This document shows positions 8,783-16,708 of a stretch of 64,000 bases of DNA, one piece after another. Where the stretch lies: contig NZ_CXSU01000005.1 of the NCBI RefSeq assembly GCF_001403795.1, positions 1 to 64,000 of the forward strand, given 5' to 3'. Numbering within the stretch: the first letter of the stretch is position 1; each line of letters begins with the position of its first letter. This DNA comes from Jannaschia donghaensis (GTDB taxonomy: Bacteria > Pseudomonadota > Alphaproteobacteria > Rhodobacterales > Rhodobacteraceae). Both the position numbers and the translations under genes were made by a program. The notes beneath the pieces were generated by a model. It was not told where the DNA came from. It saw only the letters and a program-made list of their open reading frames with translations, and did no database searches.

Positions 8783-9710
8783 CATTTTCCCAGTATCGAA
8801 CATTGATAGTCGGACAAGTGTTTTCGTTGGTTGCATCGGATATGAGGACCGATCGTCCTACTTGTTGAGGGAGGACTTCAATGACTCCGAGATAAGCCAT
8901 GTTTTGTTCGACTATCGAGCGGTCGATGGCGATGGTGTCGGGTTGTGCTCTTATGACAGAAATTTAGAAATCGCTAAGCGCATGGGGGCCAAATTAGAGC
9001 CTGATTTTAATCGTTTTCTTGAGATACTCTCTTCGACAATTGGATCGCAACAGAATCCGAACTTGATATTAGATATTACGTCTTTTGATCGCTCTAAGAT
9101 GGCCGAACTACTTCTTCAGGTTTTCCGTCTTAAAGACGCACTGAGTCAAATTCGCTTAATGTATAGTCCGAGGACTTTCCAGCCATTTGAAATGGTGAAA
9201 TTTGATGTCGTCCAGTCATTTGGTCCGGTCCTCCCGGAGTTCTTTGGCTCAGCAGATGGGTTTGAAAAGCCACTGTCGCTTGTTCTGGGGGCCGGATACG
9301 AATTTGGAAAAGCCGTAGGAGCAGTAGATACACTGGAGCCGGATCATATCTACTGTTTTAGGCCAACTGGTACTGATCCAAGGTTCGATCAACACATCGA
9401 TCAAGCCAACGTAAATTTTAGTTTTATGGATAAACAAGAAAACATCTTTGGATACGATCTTAACGATGCTTACACATTGTACTCTGATTTGCGAAGGCTA
9501 GTGGAGTACGAAGGTGTTGAGCGTTCAGTCCTTTTGCTACCTCTTGGACCAAAGCTATTTGCGGCACTTAGCATTCTGATAGCAACGGTATTGCACCCTA
9601 CCGTAATGGTTTGGAGACATTCAACAGTATCTGCGGCGCAACCAGAGACAATAACTGACGCAGAAACTACTGGTGCGATCGTTGAGTTCGCTTTTCGTTT
9701 TGCAAAATAG
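8775..9710 (+). CDS. unknown protein with LDITSFD motif, last cargo gene
   Basis: 311 residues from ATG 8775, inside the end of the ATPase gene (8-bp overlap); an earlier in-frame start at 8739 would overlap more and is less likely. The N-terminal half looks like a Rossmann-type alpha/beta fold: FVGCIGYEDRSSYL (17-30) and LILDITSFDRSKMAELLL (97-114), a strand ending in D-I-T-S that resembles ligand-binding loops of CARF/SAVED-type sensors without matching their consensus. A second alpha/beta part (VLLLPLGPKLFAALSIL) follows after residue 230. I do not recognise the family. Coupling to the ATPase suggests it is that protein's partner, perhaps sensor or effector. Confidence 0.72.
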   Translation: MTDIFPVSNIDSRTSVFVGCIGYEDRSSYLLREDFNDSEISHVLFDYRAVDGDGVGLCSYDRNLEIAKRMGAKLEPDFNRFLEILSSTIGSQQNPNLILDITSFDRSKMAELLLQVFRLKDALSQIRLMYSPRTFQPFEMVKFDVVQSFGPVLPEFFGSADGFEKPLSLVLGAGYEFGKAVGAVDTLEPDHIYCFRPTGTDPRFDQHIDQANVNFSFMDKQENIFGYDLNDAYTLYSDLRRLVEYEGVERSVLLLPLGPKLFAALSILIATVLHPTVMVWRHSTVSAAQPETITDAETTGAIVEFAFRFAK

Positions 9711-10364
9711 AGAGGCTATTGGAATACTCGGCTCTGGAGCCCTTAAGCGCCTCTGTGAACGTCCGCTTCTTGGCGATCGAGTTGACCATTGTGACTTCAC
9801 AGCGAACTTCCGCTCTCCCGCCCGAGTTGTCGATGACATCTACTCGGATCCGTCGCGTCCTACCAAGCCTGTCCCAAAGTGCAGGCTTGGTAGGACTCAC
9901 GGGACCCACCCTTACGACCTCCCGCGCTGCTTGCCCACGAGCGTGGCCCTTTGGATATCGTGAGCAAGGTCGTATGGTGATGGCGTGCCATGCATCGTCC
10001 ACCGGCCCGTCAGAAGACGCCAGGGGTTCAGGGGAGTGGCGAACGACGCCTTGACCTGCCGGGAGGCGAGCAGGGGGATGCAAGGGGGAGTGCGGAACGA
10101 TGACCCTTGCTCCGGCGGAAGGCCCCTGGAGGGTTCGGGAGGGCGGAGCGTTTCCCGACCGACGCGTAGCGGCGCCGGGGTCCGGGGGTGTCCCCCGGCG
10201 AACGACAGCCTGTGCACAAAGGCGCGCGCAGCGCGACGACTGCGCAGGTTGATTAGTGAGTAGAGGCCTCTGCGCACCCCGCGACCGACATCTGACAGAC
10301 CACGATTTCCCGATCACATGATCCGACAACATCTCCCCGGTTCCTGCGGTCCCGGAGATGAACC
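9711..10364. other. non-coding stretch before the relaxase gene
   Basis: 654 bp with no convincing gene. It goes back to high GC at about 9780. It holds a 15-bp inverted repeat (9857-9896), a 7-bp GC stem (10182-10198) and short GC-rich palindromes. In MobV elements oriT lies directly upstream of the mob gene, so this is where it should be sought. Confidence 0.5.
9857..9896. repeat. 15-bp inverted repeat, candidate oriT structure
   Basis: GTCCTACCAAGCCTG at 9857-9871 and its perfect reverse complement at 9882-9896, with a 10-nt loop TCCCAAAGTG. It lies about 470 bp before the MobV relaxase gene. Inverted repeats next to the nick site are typical of MobV oriTs; the nick site itself is not identified. 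It could alternatively terminate the cargo operon, which ends at 9710, but no T run follows. Confidence 0.45.
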
Positions 10365-11720
10365 ATGCTCGATCAGTCCCAACCCGAATGCCCCGTCGTC
10401 TGCCGCTTTCGCGGTATGTCTCCGTCCGATCTGGGCGGCTATGAGAAGCACCGCATCCGCAAGGGCGGAGACCTTGGACACGTTGATCGCTCCCGGTCTC
10501 ATAAAAACCGGCCTTTGATCGGAGAGGACGACTGGGCTGCGCGCACTGTCGCCATGATCGACGACATGAAGGCGGAGAACTTCGCCGATGAACTCGAGAC
10601 ACTCACCAAACGTCGCCGGATGTCGCAGATCAAGGCACGGATGGTCGAAGGTCCACGCGATCCGTGGCGTGCCACGCGCCACGGCCCTTTGCGCGAAGTG
10701 ATCCTGACGGCCAACCGCGACTGGTTCGCGGTGATCGAGCCAGACGGCGACAACAACATCGATTTCGAAAAGCGCGAACGGGCCTTCGAGGCGAAGGCCG
10801 TCGAATGGCTCCGCGAGAACTTCGGCGACGATGTCGTTCACGCGCGCGCCGATCTCGACGAAACGACCTACCATATCCACGCCATCATCGTGCCGAAGGT
10901 GCAGGTCGACCTGAACGGCACGAAGCGCTGGATGCTCCAGCCGTCCAAGCACCCGCTGATCAAGAATTACGAGGCGGCTCAGGACAGCGTTGGACAGCAC
11001 TTCGCGTCCATTGGCCTCGTTCGGGGCGAGCGACGGGCGGCGGCGGTGCGGACGGCACGGCAGAATGGCCAAGTGCCTCCCCCCTATCGGGAGCACGTCC
11101 GAACGGTCGACTGGCGGAAAGCCAAGGATACGAGGATCGTCGAGACCTTGCGGGAACTCAATAAGCGCGAGACCGTCATTGAGCAGTCGGAAGACGATCT
11201 CGTGGCGGCTCGGCAGATGATGGGTCAGCGAGAAGATGCCGTCGCGAAGCGTGAGGCCAAGATCGGGAAGCGGGAGCAGGCTGCGGAAGCGAAGACACAG
11301 GAGGCGGACACCATCTTGGCGATCGGCGAGGGTCTCGCTGCCGACGACTTCCAGATCGAGGATGCGGATGATGCACCACGCCTGATGGATGCACCGGCGG
11401 CACCTTCGGGACGTCTGGCGAAGCTGAAAGCGAGGATCGCTTCATCGCCGGGCGCACGGTCGGGCGCGCTCCACGTCTTCTCGAATGCGCTCAAGGCTCT
11501 GCGCAAGCGGGCGCGCGAGGAGGCGAAAGCCGAAGTCGCGGCAGAAACCGCCGAGATCCGGCGCGCCGACGACACCATCGTCGAGATCGCGCGAACGCTG
11601 CCTCGCGTTGAGCGTGAGAAGATCGGAAAGATCAGGCGGTCGCTGTCGGCTGCGATTATGGCTCTCAAACCGCGCAGCGACGGCTCTGCGGTGGACCCCA
11701 AGAAGGCTGATCCGCGATAG
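10365..11720 (+). CDS. MobV-family relaxase (Mob/Pre)
   Basis: 451 residues. The N-terminus VVCRFRGMSPSDLGGYEKHR followed by HVDRSRSHKN matches the Mob/Pre signature region where the catalytic His lies, and DETTYHIHAIIVP (about residues 165-177) is the metal-binding HxH motif. The C-terminal half is a charged coiled coil, usual for this family. Such enzymes nick oriT and pilot single-stranded DNA during plasmid or element mobilization. The ATG at 10365 is preceded by GGAG. No mating-pair formation genes are near, so transfer would need a helper conjugative system. Confidence 0.88.
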   Translation: MLDQSQPECPVVCRFRGMSPSDLGGYEKHRIRKGGDLGHVDRSRSHKNRPLIGEDDWAARTVAMIDDMKAENFADELETLTKRRRMSQIKARMVEGPRDPWRATRHGPLREVILTANRDWFAVIEPDGDNNIDFEKRERAFEAKAVEWLRENFGDDVVHARADLDETTYHIHAIIVPKVQVDLNGTKRWMLQPSKHPLIKNYEAAQDSVGQHFASIGLVRGERRAAAVRTARQNGQVPPPYREHVRTVDWRKAKDTRIVETLRELNKRETVIEQSEDDLVAARQMMGQREDAVAKREAKIGKREQAAEAKTQEADTILAIGEGLAADDFQIEDADDAPRLMDAPAAPSGRLAKLKARIASSPGARSGALHVFSNALKALRKRAREEAKAEVAAETAEIRRADDTIVEIARTLPRVEREKIGKIRRSLSAAIMALKPRSDGSAVDPKKADPR

Positions 11721-11898
11721 CGAGGGAGAAAAATACGTTTAAATACCGTTGTTCGACAACAGGTTGCCTGGTCAGGCCATTTTAGTTCAGAAACCGATGT
11801 TTTTTTCCCGATCGACCTCACACCACTCTTCTCCTGTCCGCGGCAGAACAGTCGATCGGAGGACAGCAACCTAACCAACGAATGAAGGAACACCGACG

Positions 11899-12333
11899 AT
11901 GAAAACTCTCCTCTCCACCACCTACTTCTCCGCAACTCCCTTCTACGCTTTCGCCGACGGACGGGGCAGCGGCGACGCCAAGCCAAAGCTGTCCGCGCAG
12001 GAGCGCGCGATCAAAACCCTCGTGGGGGCGATCGGCAAAGACGCCAAGGCCGAGGCGCGAGAGGAGGCCGCGCGGCGAAAAGCCATTGGCGAGCTCTTCA
12101 CGAGCTTCATCGAGGACGCCGACGAAGATCTCGTCGTGGCCGTCTTCGCGGGACTGGAAGTCCCCGCGACGAAAGCCAACCGCAAGCGCATCGCCGCGCA
12201 CCCGCTGCGCCCGGCCAAAGTCGATGCCATCGTCGAGAAGCGGCTAGCCGAGATCGAAAAGGCGAAAGCCGAAGAGGCGGCCGAGCGCGAGCGCCTTCGC
12301 GTTCAGGATCTGGCCGAAGCGGCCGACGCCTGA
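11899..12333 (+). CDS. unknown charged helical protein of the element
   Basis: 144 residues from an ATG with AAGGA 9 nt upstream. It is rich in Ala, Lys and Glu and likely a long helix; the central part (LFTSFIEDADEDLVVAVFAGLEV) is more conserved-looking. The first 19 residues are mildly hydrophobic but not a clear signal peptide. It is the last gene before attR, 178 nt after the relaxase gene. It may be an accessory mobilization or DNA-binding protein; this is only position-based. Confidence 0.55.
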   Translation: MKTLLSTTYFSATPFYAFADGRGSGDAKPKLSAQERAIKTLVGAIGKDAKAEAREEAARRKAIGELFTSFIEDADEDLVVAVFAGLEVPATKANRKRIAAHPLRPAKVDAIVEKRLAEIEKAKAEEAAERERLRVQDLAEAADA

Positions 12334-12343
12334 TCCTGCCCTC

Positions 12344-12371
12344 CCGTCCTCCGCATCATCGCGGAGGACGG
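12344..12371 (+). terminator. hairpin after the last element gene
   Basis: Perfect 11-bp stem (CCGTCCTCCGC / GCGGAGGACGG) with a 6-nt loop starting 11 nt past the stop codon. No T run follows, so termination strength is uncertain. Confidence 0.5.
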
Positions 12372-12475
12372 CAAACCCTGCCGGCGGTCGTGGACTCCTC
12401 GTCCTCTCCGCCGGGTCTCCGGATCATCCCGAAACCGGAACGAAGAGCGTCGTTTTCGATAAAGTCCAATGCGCG

Positions 12476-12488
12476 CTCCCGCAACCAA
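12476..12488. repeat. attR: second copy of the 13-bp repeat
   Basis: Exact copy of the 13-bp tRNA 3' end (78-90), about 12.4 kb downstream, with no other tRNA sequence around it. It sits at the end of the block of mobile genes and just before a decayed chromosomal-looking stretch, as expected for the right junction of an element inserted at the tRNA. Confidence 0.75.
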
Positions 12489-12549
12489 TACTAATTCTTC
12501 ATCAATATCAAATATTTGAAAATCCTGCGTTCCGCGGGATCTCTCATCG

Positions 12550-13042
12550 TGTCCAATCGACAGCGACAGCAGGGCTGCAAGAGCACCTTCGAGATGGATC
12601 CCCAACCGGCCGGTCACATCATCGTTGCGGCTGCCTTGGGTTTGGCCCCGCCCCACGGCGCGCGGATCAGCGTCCGGGACGGCGAGGTCGGAGTGGACTT
12701 GCCAAAGCGAATGACCCGCGACGCGCTGGACCGCCGCATGGCGGCGGTTCTGGCCGGGCGCGCAGCGGAAGACCTGATCCTCGGCAGCATCGGACACGGA
12801 GCAGGATACGGGGGCGGGGCCGACCTGGAAGTCGCACGGCAATCGCCCTGACGGTCGAGACGGAATGGGGCCTGGCGGATCACCTGATCTACGCGCCAAT
12901 TCCACCCCATGAGCGTATGCGTCTTCCAGAAGGCCTGCGCCGCCGCGTCGAACGGTATCTGTCCACCGCTAAACGATGGGAGCTCGATGTTCCGACACAC
13001 CACGAAAAGGCTCTCATCGACATCGCCGCCGGGAACGTGTGA
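12550..13042 (+). pseudogene. remnant of FtsH-like M41 peptidase domain
   Basis: Two reading frames join into one peptide. The first reads PAGHIIVAAALGL (a decayed HExxH region with H but not HE), then RRMAAVLAGRAAEDLILGS, which is typical of the FtsH M41 domain after the zinc site, then GADLEVA. A frameshift near 12840 puts the rest (TVETEWGLADHLIY ... HEKALIDIAAGN) into another frame up to the TGA at 13040-13042. The AAA ATPase domain is missing. The remnant starts within about 70 bp of attR. It is read as a dead fragment of a membrane-protease gene; activity is excluded by the lost zinc ligands and the shift. Confidence 0.65.
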
Positions 13043-13733
13043 GTGCGACCTTGACGCGGATCGGATCGCGGATCTCACGCGCTCGATGCGAAGGGCGTGC
13101 AAAGATGCCGTCTCTGCCGCGCCCGCCTGCAGGCTGCACTAAGGTCGCCCGGTGGCGACCGCGCTGTACGTCTCGACCGGCGAACCCGTGGTAGCGGTCG
13201 ACGCAGCAGGACGCGAGTAACCTGACGAGACTGCTCAAAGGGCGGATCGCAGACCTTCGTTGCGTGACGTGCGGAGGTCCGAAGTGCGGGACGAAGTGGT
13301 CATTTGTCGACCCTTCTCCGATGGCTCATATGTGTCGGGTCTCAGGTCGGCACCAGTCTCGTCAGGGAAGGGGCGTAGCCGTAATGGATGCCGACAAGTA
13401 TTGTCCGGAGGTTGCTTGACCATGTCAGGCCCTGACCGTCTGCACAGCTGGGGTCATCGGCACCGCAGCGGCGCGACCGATTGCAAAAGCATAGGTAGTG
13501 CAAGAGCCGCGTCCTCGATCATGTGCGCGAAGATCTACAGCTCGGCCGGGACGCCGTCCTGGAGCAGGTGGTGATGTTCGGCCAATGCGCGCGAACCCCA
13601 TTTTCGACGGAAGTTTCGGGATGCAGTTCGAGGAGCAGCACCAGCAGCCCCGAAGCGGAGGATTGCAGAGCGGTGCAGATGCCGCTTCTGCCTAGCGGAC
13701 CTAACAGCGGCGCAATGGGCGTGGCCGTTTGTT
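13043..13733. other. decayed intergenic stretch
   Basis: About 690 bp with several short frames on both strands, none with a recognisable domain, a good ribosome site and family-like composition together. It includes a 7-bp stem GGTCGCC/GGCGACC near 13142-13159. Together with the preceding M41 remnant it looks like eroded coding sequence. Confidence 0.45.
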
Positions 13734-14519
13734 TCAGACCCACCCGGTCCGTGCGGAGGGCACGGGCGTGGCGACTATCGTGCGTGTCAGATCGGTAAAG
13801 CCCGCGACCTGATGGCAGGCCAACGCCTCGCCCTTTTCGGCCATGGCCAGATGCGCCTCGCCGACGACGCCGTCGTTGGAGAGGTCGGATGCGATCCAGC
13901 CGAAAGACGTAGGCCCGATAGGAGAAAGATCGGACGTTTCGGCGGTCGAAGCGAAATCCTGCGCCAGCTCCATGTCGACCGTGTCGGGGCGGAAGGCGAG
14001 CATGAGCGAGGTCTCCCGGTCACCGCCATGGATGCCGAAGGCCTCCTCCCGCGCGGAGAAGAGACCCTCGGGGGCACCGAAGCTGCTCCATTGGGTCTTC
14101 ACCGCCAGCATCCCGGCGCGCACCCGTAACTCGCGGCTCAGGATCGACACGAGGTCGAGGTTGCCGCCGTGGGAATTGACGATGGCGAGCTTGCGCAGCC
14201 CTGCGCGCGCGACCGACAGGCCGATCTCGGTCCAGGCGGCGAGGGCGGTTTGCGCGGTCAGCGTCACGGTGCCCCCAGCCCAGAGGTGTTCGTTCGACTT
14301 GCCGACGGTCTGGACCGGCAGGATCAGCAGATCAAGGTCGGCGGGGCAGGTGGCGCGCAGACGCGTCAGCATTCCTTCGGCGATCAGCGTATCGGTGCCC
14401 ACGGGCAGGTGGGGGCCGTGCTGTTCGATCGCGGCGGTCGGCAGGACGGCGATGGTCCGCTCCGGGTCGAGCCCGGCGAAGTCGGGCGCGCGCAGGTCCA
14501 GCCAGTCGCGGGCGCTCAT
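13734..14519 (-). CDS. creatininase-family amidohydrolase
   Basis: 261 residues. Motifs of the creatininase/MftE/ArfB family are present: AAIEQHGPHLPVGTD (metal-binding E and H, about residues 31-45), NSHGGN (about 120) and HGGDRETS (about 165). These enzymes open cyclic or peptide amides with two metal ions; substrates vary widely, so creatinine itself is not implied. The ATG overlaps the stop of the oxygenase gene (ATGA), making it the last gene of the minus-strand catabolic set. In this context it could cleave a ring amide after oxidation of the substrate. Confidence 0.85.
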   Translation of the reverse strand: MSARDWLDLRAPDFAGLDPERTIAVLPTAAIEQHGPHLPVGTDTLIAEGMLTRLRATCPADLDLLILPVQTVGKSNEHLWAGGTVTLTAQTALAAWTEIGLSVARAGLRKLAIVNSHGGNLDLVSILSRELRVRAGMLAVKTQWSSFGAPEGLFSAREEAFGIHGGDRETSLMLAFRPDTVDMELAQDFASTAETSDLSPIGPTSFGWIASDLSNDGVVGEAHLAMAEKGEALACHQVAGFTDLTRTIVATPVPSARTGWV

Positions 14520-15430
14520 GTCGGCACCTTGGGTGCGTAGGTCGCGTCCAGACGGCTGGCGAGGTAGTCCGCCGCGCGGATCGGCGGGTATTTCGCCGCA
14601 CCGGTGCCGGGCAGGGCGGTGACCAGCGCGTCTGGGTTCGCCTCGACGAAGAAGGCGACCGACCGGCGGGTGCGCGCGGGCGGCAGGACGCGGTGCGGCG
14701 TCGAGACGTAGATGTCGTTCGACCAGCGCATCAGGCAGTCGCCGATGTTGACCACGTAGGCCCCCGGCACATGCGGCACATCCGTCCAGTCGCCGCCGCG
14801 CGGGCGCACCTGCAACCCCGGTTCGCCGTCGGTCATCAGGAGCGTGATCGCGCCGTAGTCGGTATGCGCGCCGGCCCCGATCTCGCCCGCCGCGCCGGTG
14901 GCGGGAGGGTAATGGAGCAGGCGAAGCGCCGAGAGGGGCGCGTCGAAGAGGGGGGCAAAATGGTCGGGGGGCAGGCCCAGATCCTCGGCCAGGAGCGACA
15001 GGATCGCCACGCCCTGCGCCTGCGCGGCGTCGTAATAAGCCAGCATCTTCTCGCGGAAGCCCGGCAGGGGGGGCCATTGGTTCGGGCCGCGGAACGGCTC
15101 GCCCACACGCGGGTCGTTGGGGGCCAGGTCGTAGCCGATGTTGAAGGTCTGCTTGGTGTCGACCTCGCCCCGCGTCTCGTCCAGGCTTTCGACGCCGGGG
15201 CGGGCCCAGCCGCGATAATGCGGGGTGTTCGAGATCGCGACGGCCTCCTTCTCGCCCTCGGGCAGGGCGAAGACGGCGTCGGACAGGTTAAGGACGCGGG
15301 TGCGCAAATCCGGATCTATGTCACTGTTTTTCAGAAGGAAAAACCCGGTGCCGCGCACCGCCGCGCCGAGGTCGGCCACGAGGCCCGCGCGGTCGCTGCG
15401 CGCGCGGGTCCAATCGAGAAGGGGGATCAT
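14516..15430 (-). CDS. 2-oxoglutarate/Fe(II) oxygenase, isopenicillin N synthase family
   Basis: 304 residues. The C-terminal jelly roll has the iron ligands HTDYG (HxD), the distal His in TPHRVL and the following Arg (RRSVAFF) that binds 2-oxoglutarate. The N-terminal part has the family helix region (GFFLLKNSDI). It would hydroxylate or oxidise a small molecule in the cytoplasm. It is coupled to the creatininase-family gene downstream and to the flavodoxin-fold gene upstream by ATGA overlaps, so it is a middle step of the same pathway. Substrate unknown. Confidence 0.87.
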   Translation of the reverse strand: MIPLLDWTRARSDRAGLVADLGAAVRGTGFFLLKNSDIDPDLRTRVLNLSDAVFALPEGEKEAVAISNTPHYRGWARPGVESLDETRGEVDTKQTFNIGYDLAPNDPRVGEPFRGPNQWPPLPGFREKMLAYYDAAQAQGVAILSLLAEDLGLPPDHFAPLFDAPLSALRLLHYPPATGAAGEIGAGAHTDYGAITLLMTDGEPGLQVRPRGGDWTDVPHVPGAYVVNIGDCLMRWSNDIYVSTPHRVLPPARTRRSVAFFVEANPDALVTALPGTGAAKYPPIRAADYLASRLDATYAPKVPT

Positions 15431-16023
15431 GCGACGAGCCTTTCCATGATGCGCCCGACGCGCGACAGATGGGCAGCGCGGCTGTCGGGGGTGGAGCTGT
15501 CCATCAGGTGATGCGCGGCGTAGTACGTGCGGCAACGGCGCGCGCAGATCGAGCGGACGCCGCGGGTCAGCGTGCGCTTGCCCGGCGCGCCGATCACCTG
15601 CGTCAGCCACCAGGACGCGCCGCAGGTGGTGAAGACGCCGATCCGGGTGATTTGCGCCAGGCCGGGGCGGATATTCTCGGACCCTTCGGGCATGATGAAG
15701 GCGACGCCGGGCACCAGCACCCGGTCGAGCCAGCCTTTGAGCATCGCGGGCAGGCCGTACCACCATGTCGGATAGACGAAGATCAGCGTGTCGGCCCATT
15801 GCAGGTCCGCCACATCCTGGGCGACGGCTTCGGTGTTCGCCGCCTCGTCGAGGTAGACGTCGAGGTCCTGCGCGGTGAGGACCGGCGTGAAGTTGCTGCG
15901 ATAAAGGTCTCGGACGCGGTATTCAGCCTTGGCCGCCTCAAGCCGGGCGGTGACTTCCGACAGGACGGCGGCGGAGAAGCTGTCGGTCTTGGGGTGGCAG
16001 AAGACGATCAGGGCGCGCATCAT
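15427..16023 (-). CDS. flavodoxin-fold NAD(P)H oxidoreductase
   Basis: 198 residues of the NAD(P)H:quinone oxidoreductase (Flavodoxin_2) type: ALIVFCHPKTDSFSAAVL forms the FMN phosphate loop and FVYPTWWYGLPAMLKGWLDR the second FMN-contact motif. It likely transfers electrons from NAD(P)H to a quinone or a pathway intermediate. The start (16023) overlaps the stop of the next upstream paralogue (ATGA). Together with that gene (16020-16601) it forms a tandem pair of about 200-residue homologues, perhaps a heterodimer. Confidence 0.85.
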   Translation of the reverse strand: MMRALIVFCHPKTDSFSAAVLSEVTARLEAAKAEYRVRDLYRSNFTPVLTAQDLDVYLDEAANTEAVAQDVADLQWADTLIFVYPTWWYGLPAMLKGWLDRVLVPGVAFIMPEGSENIRPGLAQITRIGVFTTCGASWWLTQVIGAPGKRTLTRGVRSICARRCRTYYAAHHLMDSSTPDSRAAHLSRVGRIMERLVA

Positions 16024-16601
16024 AAGTCCTTCATTTCCCGACCGACTTTCGACAGGAACCCGGCCCGATCGTCAGCGGTGGCGCGGTTCATGTCGTAAAG
16101 CGCCAGGTAGCGCGTCTTGCGCGGGCGGCAGACGTGCCAGACGGCGCGGGTGACGCATTTTCGGGGTGGGTCGCCGACGAGCATGGCGCGGAGTCTTGTG
16201 CCGCCGTAGGTGGTTACGGCGGCGAGGCGGCGGATCTGGGTGAGGTTGGGTTTCACCTTGCCGTCTTCGAGCCGAAAGGAAACGCCGGGCAGGAAGACGC
16301 GGTCGAGGAAGCCCTTGAGCATCGCCGGGTAGCCGAAATTCCAGACCGGAAAGACCATGACGAGCGCCTCGGCCGCCTCGAGCCGCTCGACGTAACTTTC
16401 GACGGGGGAACGATTTTCCGGCACATCGTGGTAGCCCCGTCGCTCGGCGTCCGAGAGGACCGGATCGAAGTTTTCGGCGTAGAGGTCGCAGTCGTCCACG
16501 CTCCAGCCCCGGTCCGTCAGCGTGTCGACGACGCGGGTGTGAAGGGCCGCGTTGAAGCTGTCCTTCATGGGGTGGGCGGCGAGGACGAGGGCGTGGGTCA
16601 C
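16020..16601 (-). CDS. flavodoxin-fold NAD(P)H oxidoreductase, tandem paralogue
   Basis: 193 residues from a GTG start (CAC on the plus strand at 16599-16601); no ATG fits. LVLAAHPMKDSFNAAL and VFPVWNFGYPAMLKGFLDR match its downstream neighbour and the Flavodoxin_2 family. FMN-dependent electron transfer from NAD(P)H is expected. It is preceded by a 107-nt gap after the FAD oxidase gene, so a second promoter is possible, but the strand and content argue for one regulon. Confidence 0.83.
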   Translation of the reverse strand: MTHALVLAAHPMKDSFNAALHTRVVDTLTDRGWSVDDCDLYAENFDPVLSDAERRGYHDVPENRSPVESYVERLEAAEALVMVFPVWNFGYPAMLKGFLDRVFLPGVSFRLEDGKVKPNLTQIRRLAAVTTYGGTRLRAMLVGDPPRKCVTRAVWHVCRPRKTRYLALYDMNRATADDRAGFLSKVGREMKDL

Positions 16602-16708
16602 GGCGAAACCAGGGTCGGATTTCGGGGGTGATCCACGTCGGATATGCGTCACCCGTATCGGATCGCACCATCGAGCAGTAAAGCCGTGGGTTCGGTGCGC
16701 AGGTGCGA

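Noticed and set aside
9667-10602. 311-codon minus-strand frame over the end of the cargo operon and the region before mob
   Set aside because: Overlaps two supported plus-strand genes; its only protein-like part (near 9700-9850) has no start with a ribosome site and no known domain.
13253-13733. Several short frames that could be gene remnants
   Set aside because: No motif on either strand; cannot be told from random open frames in high-GC DNA.
13734-14519. True creatininase
   Set aside because: The family motif is shared by enzymes with quite different substrates and no creatinase or sarcosine oxidase is adjacent.
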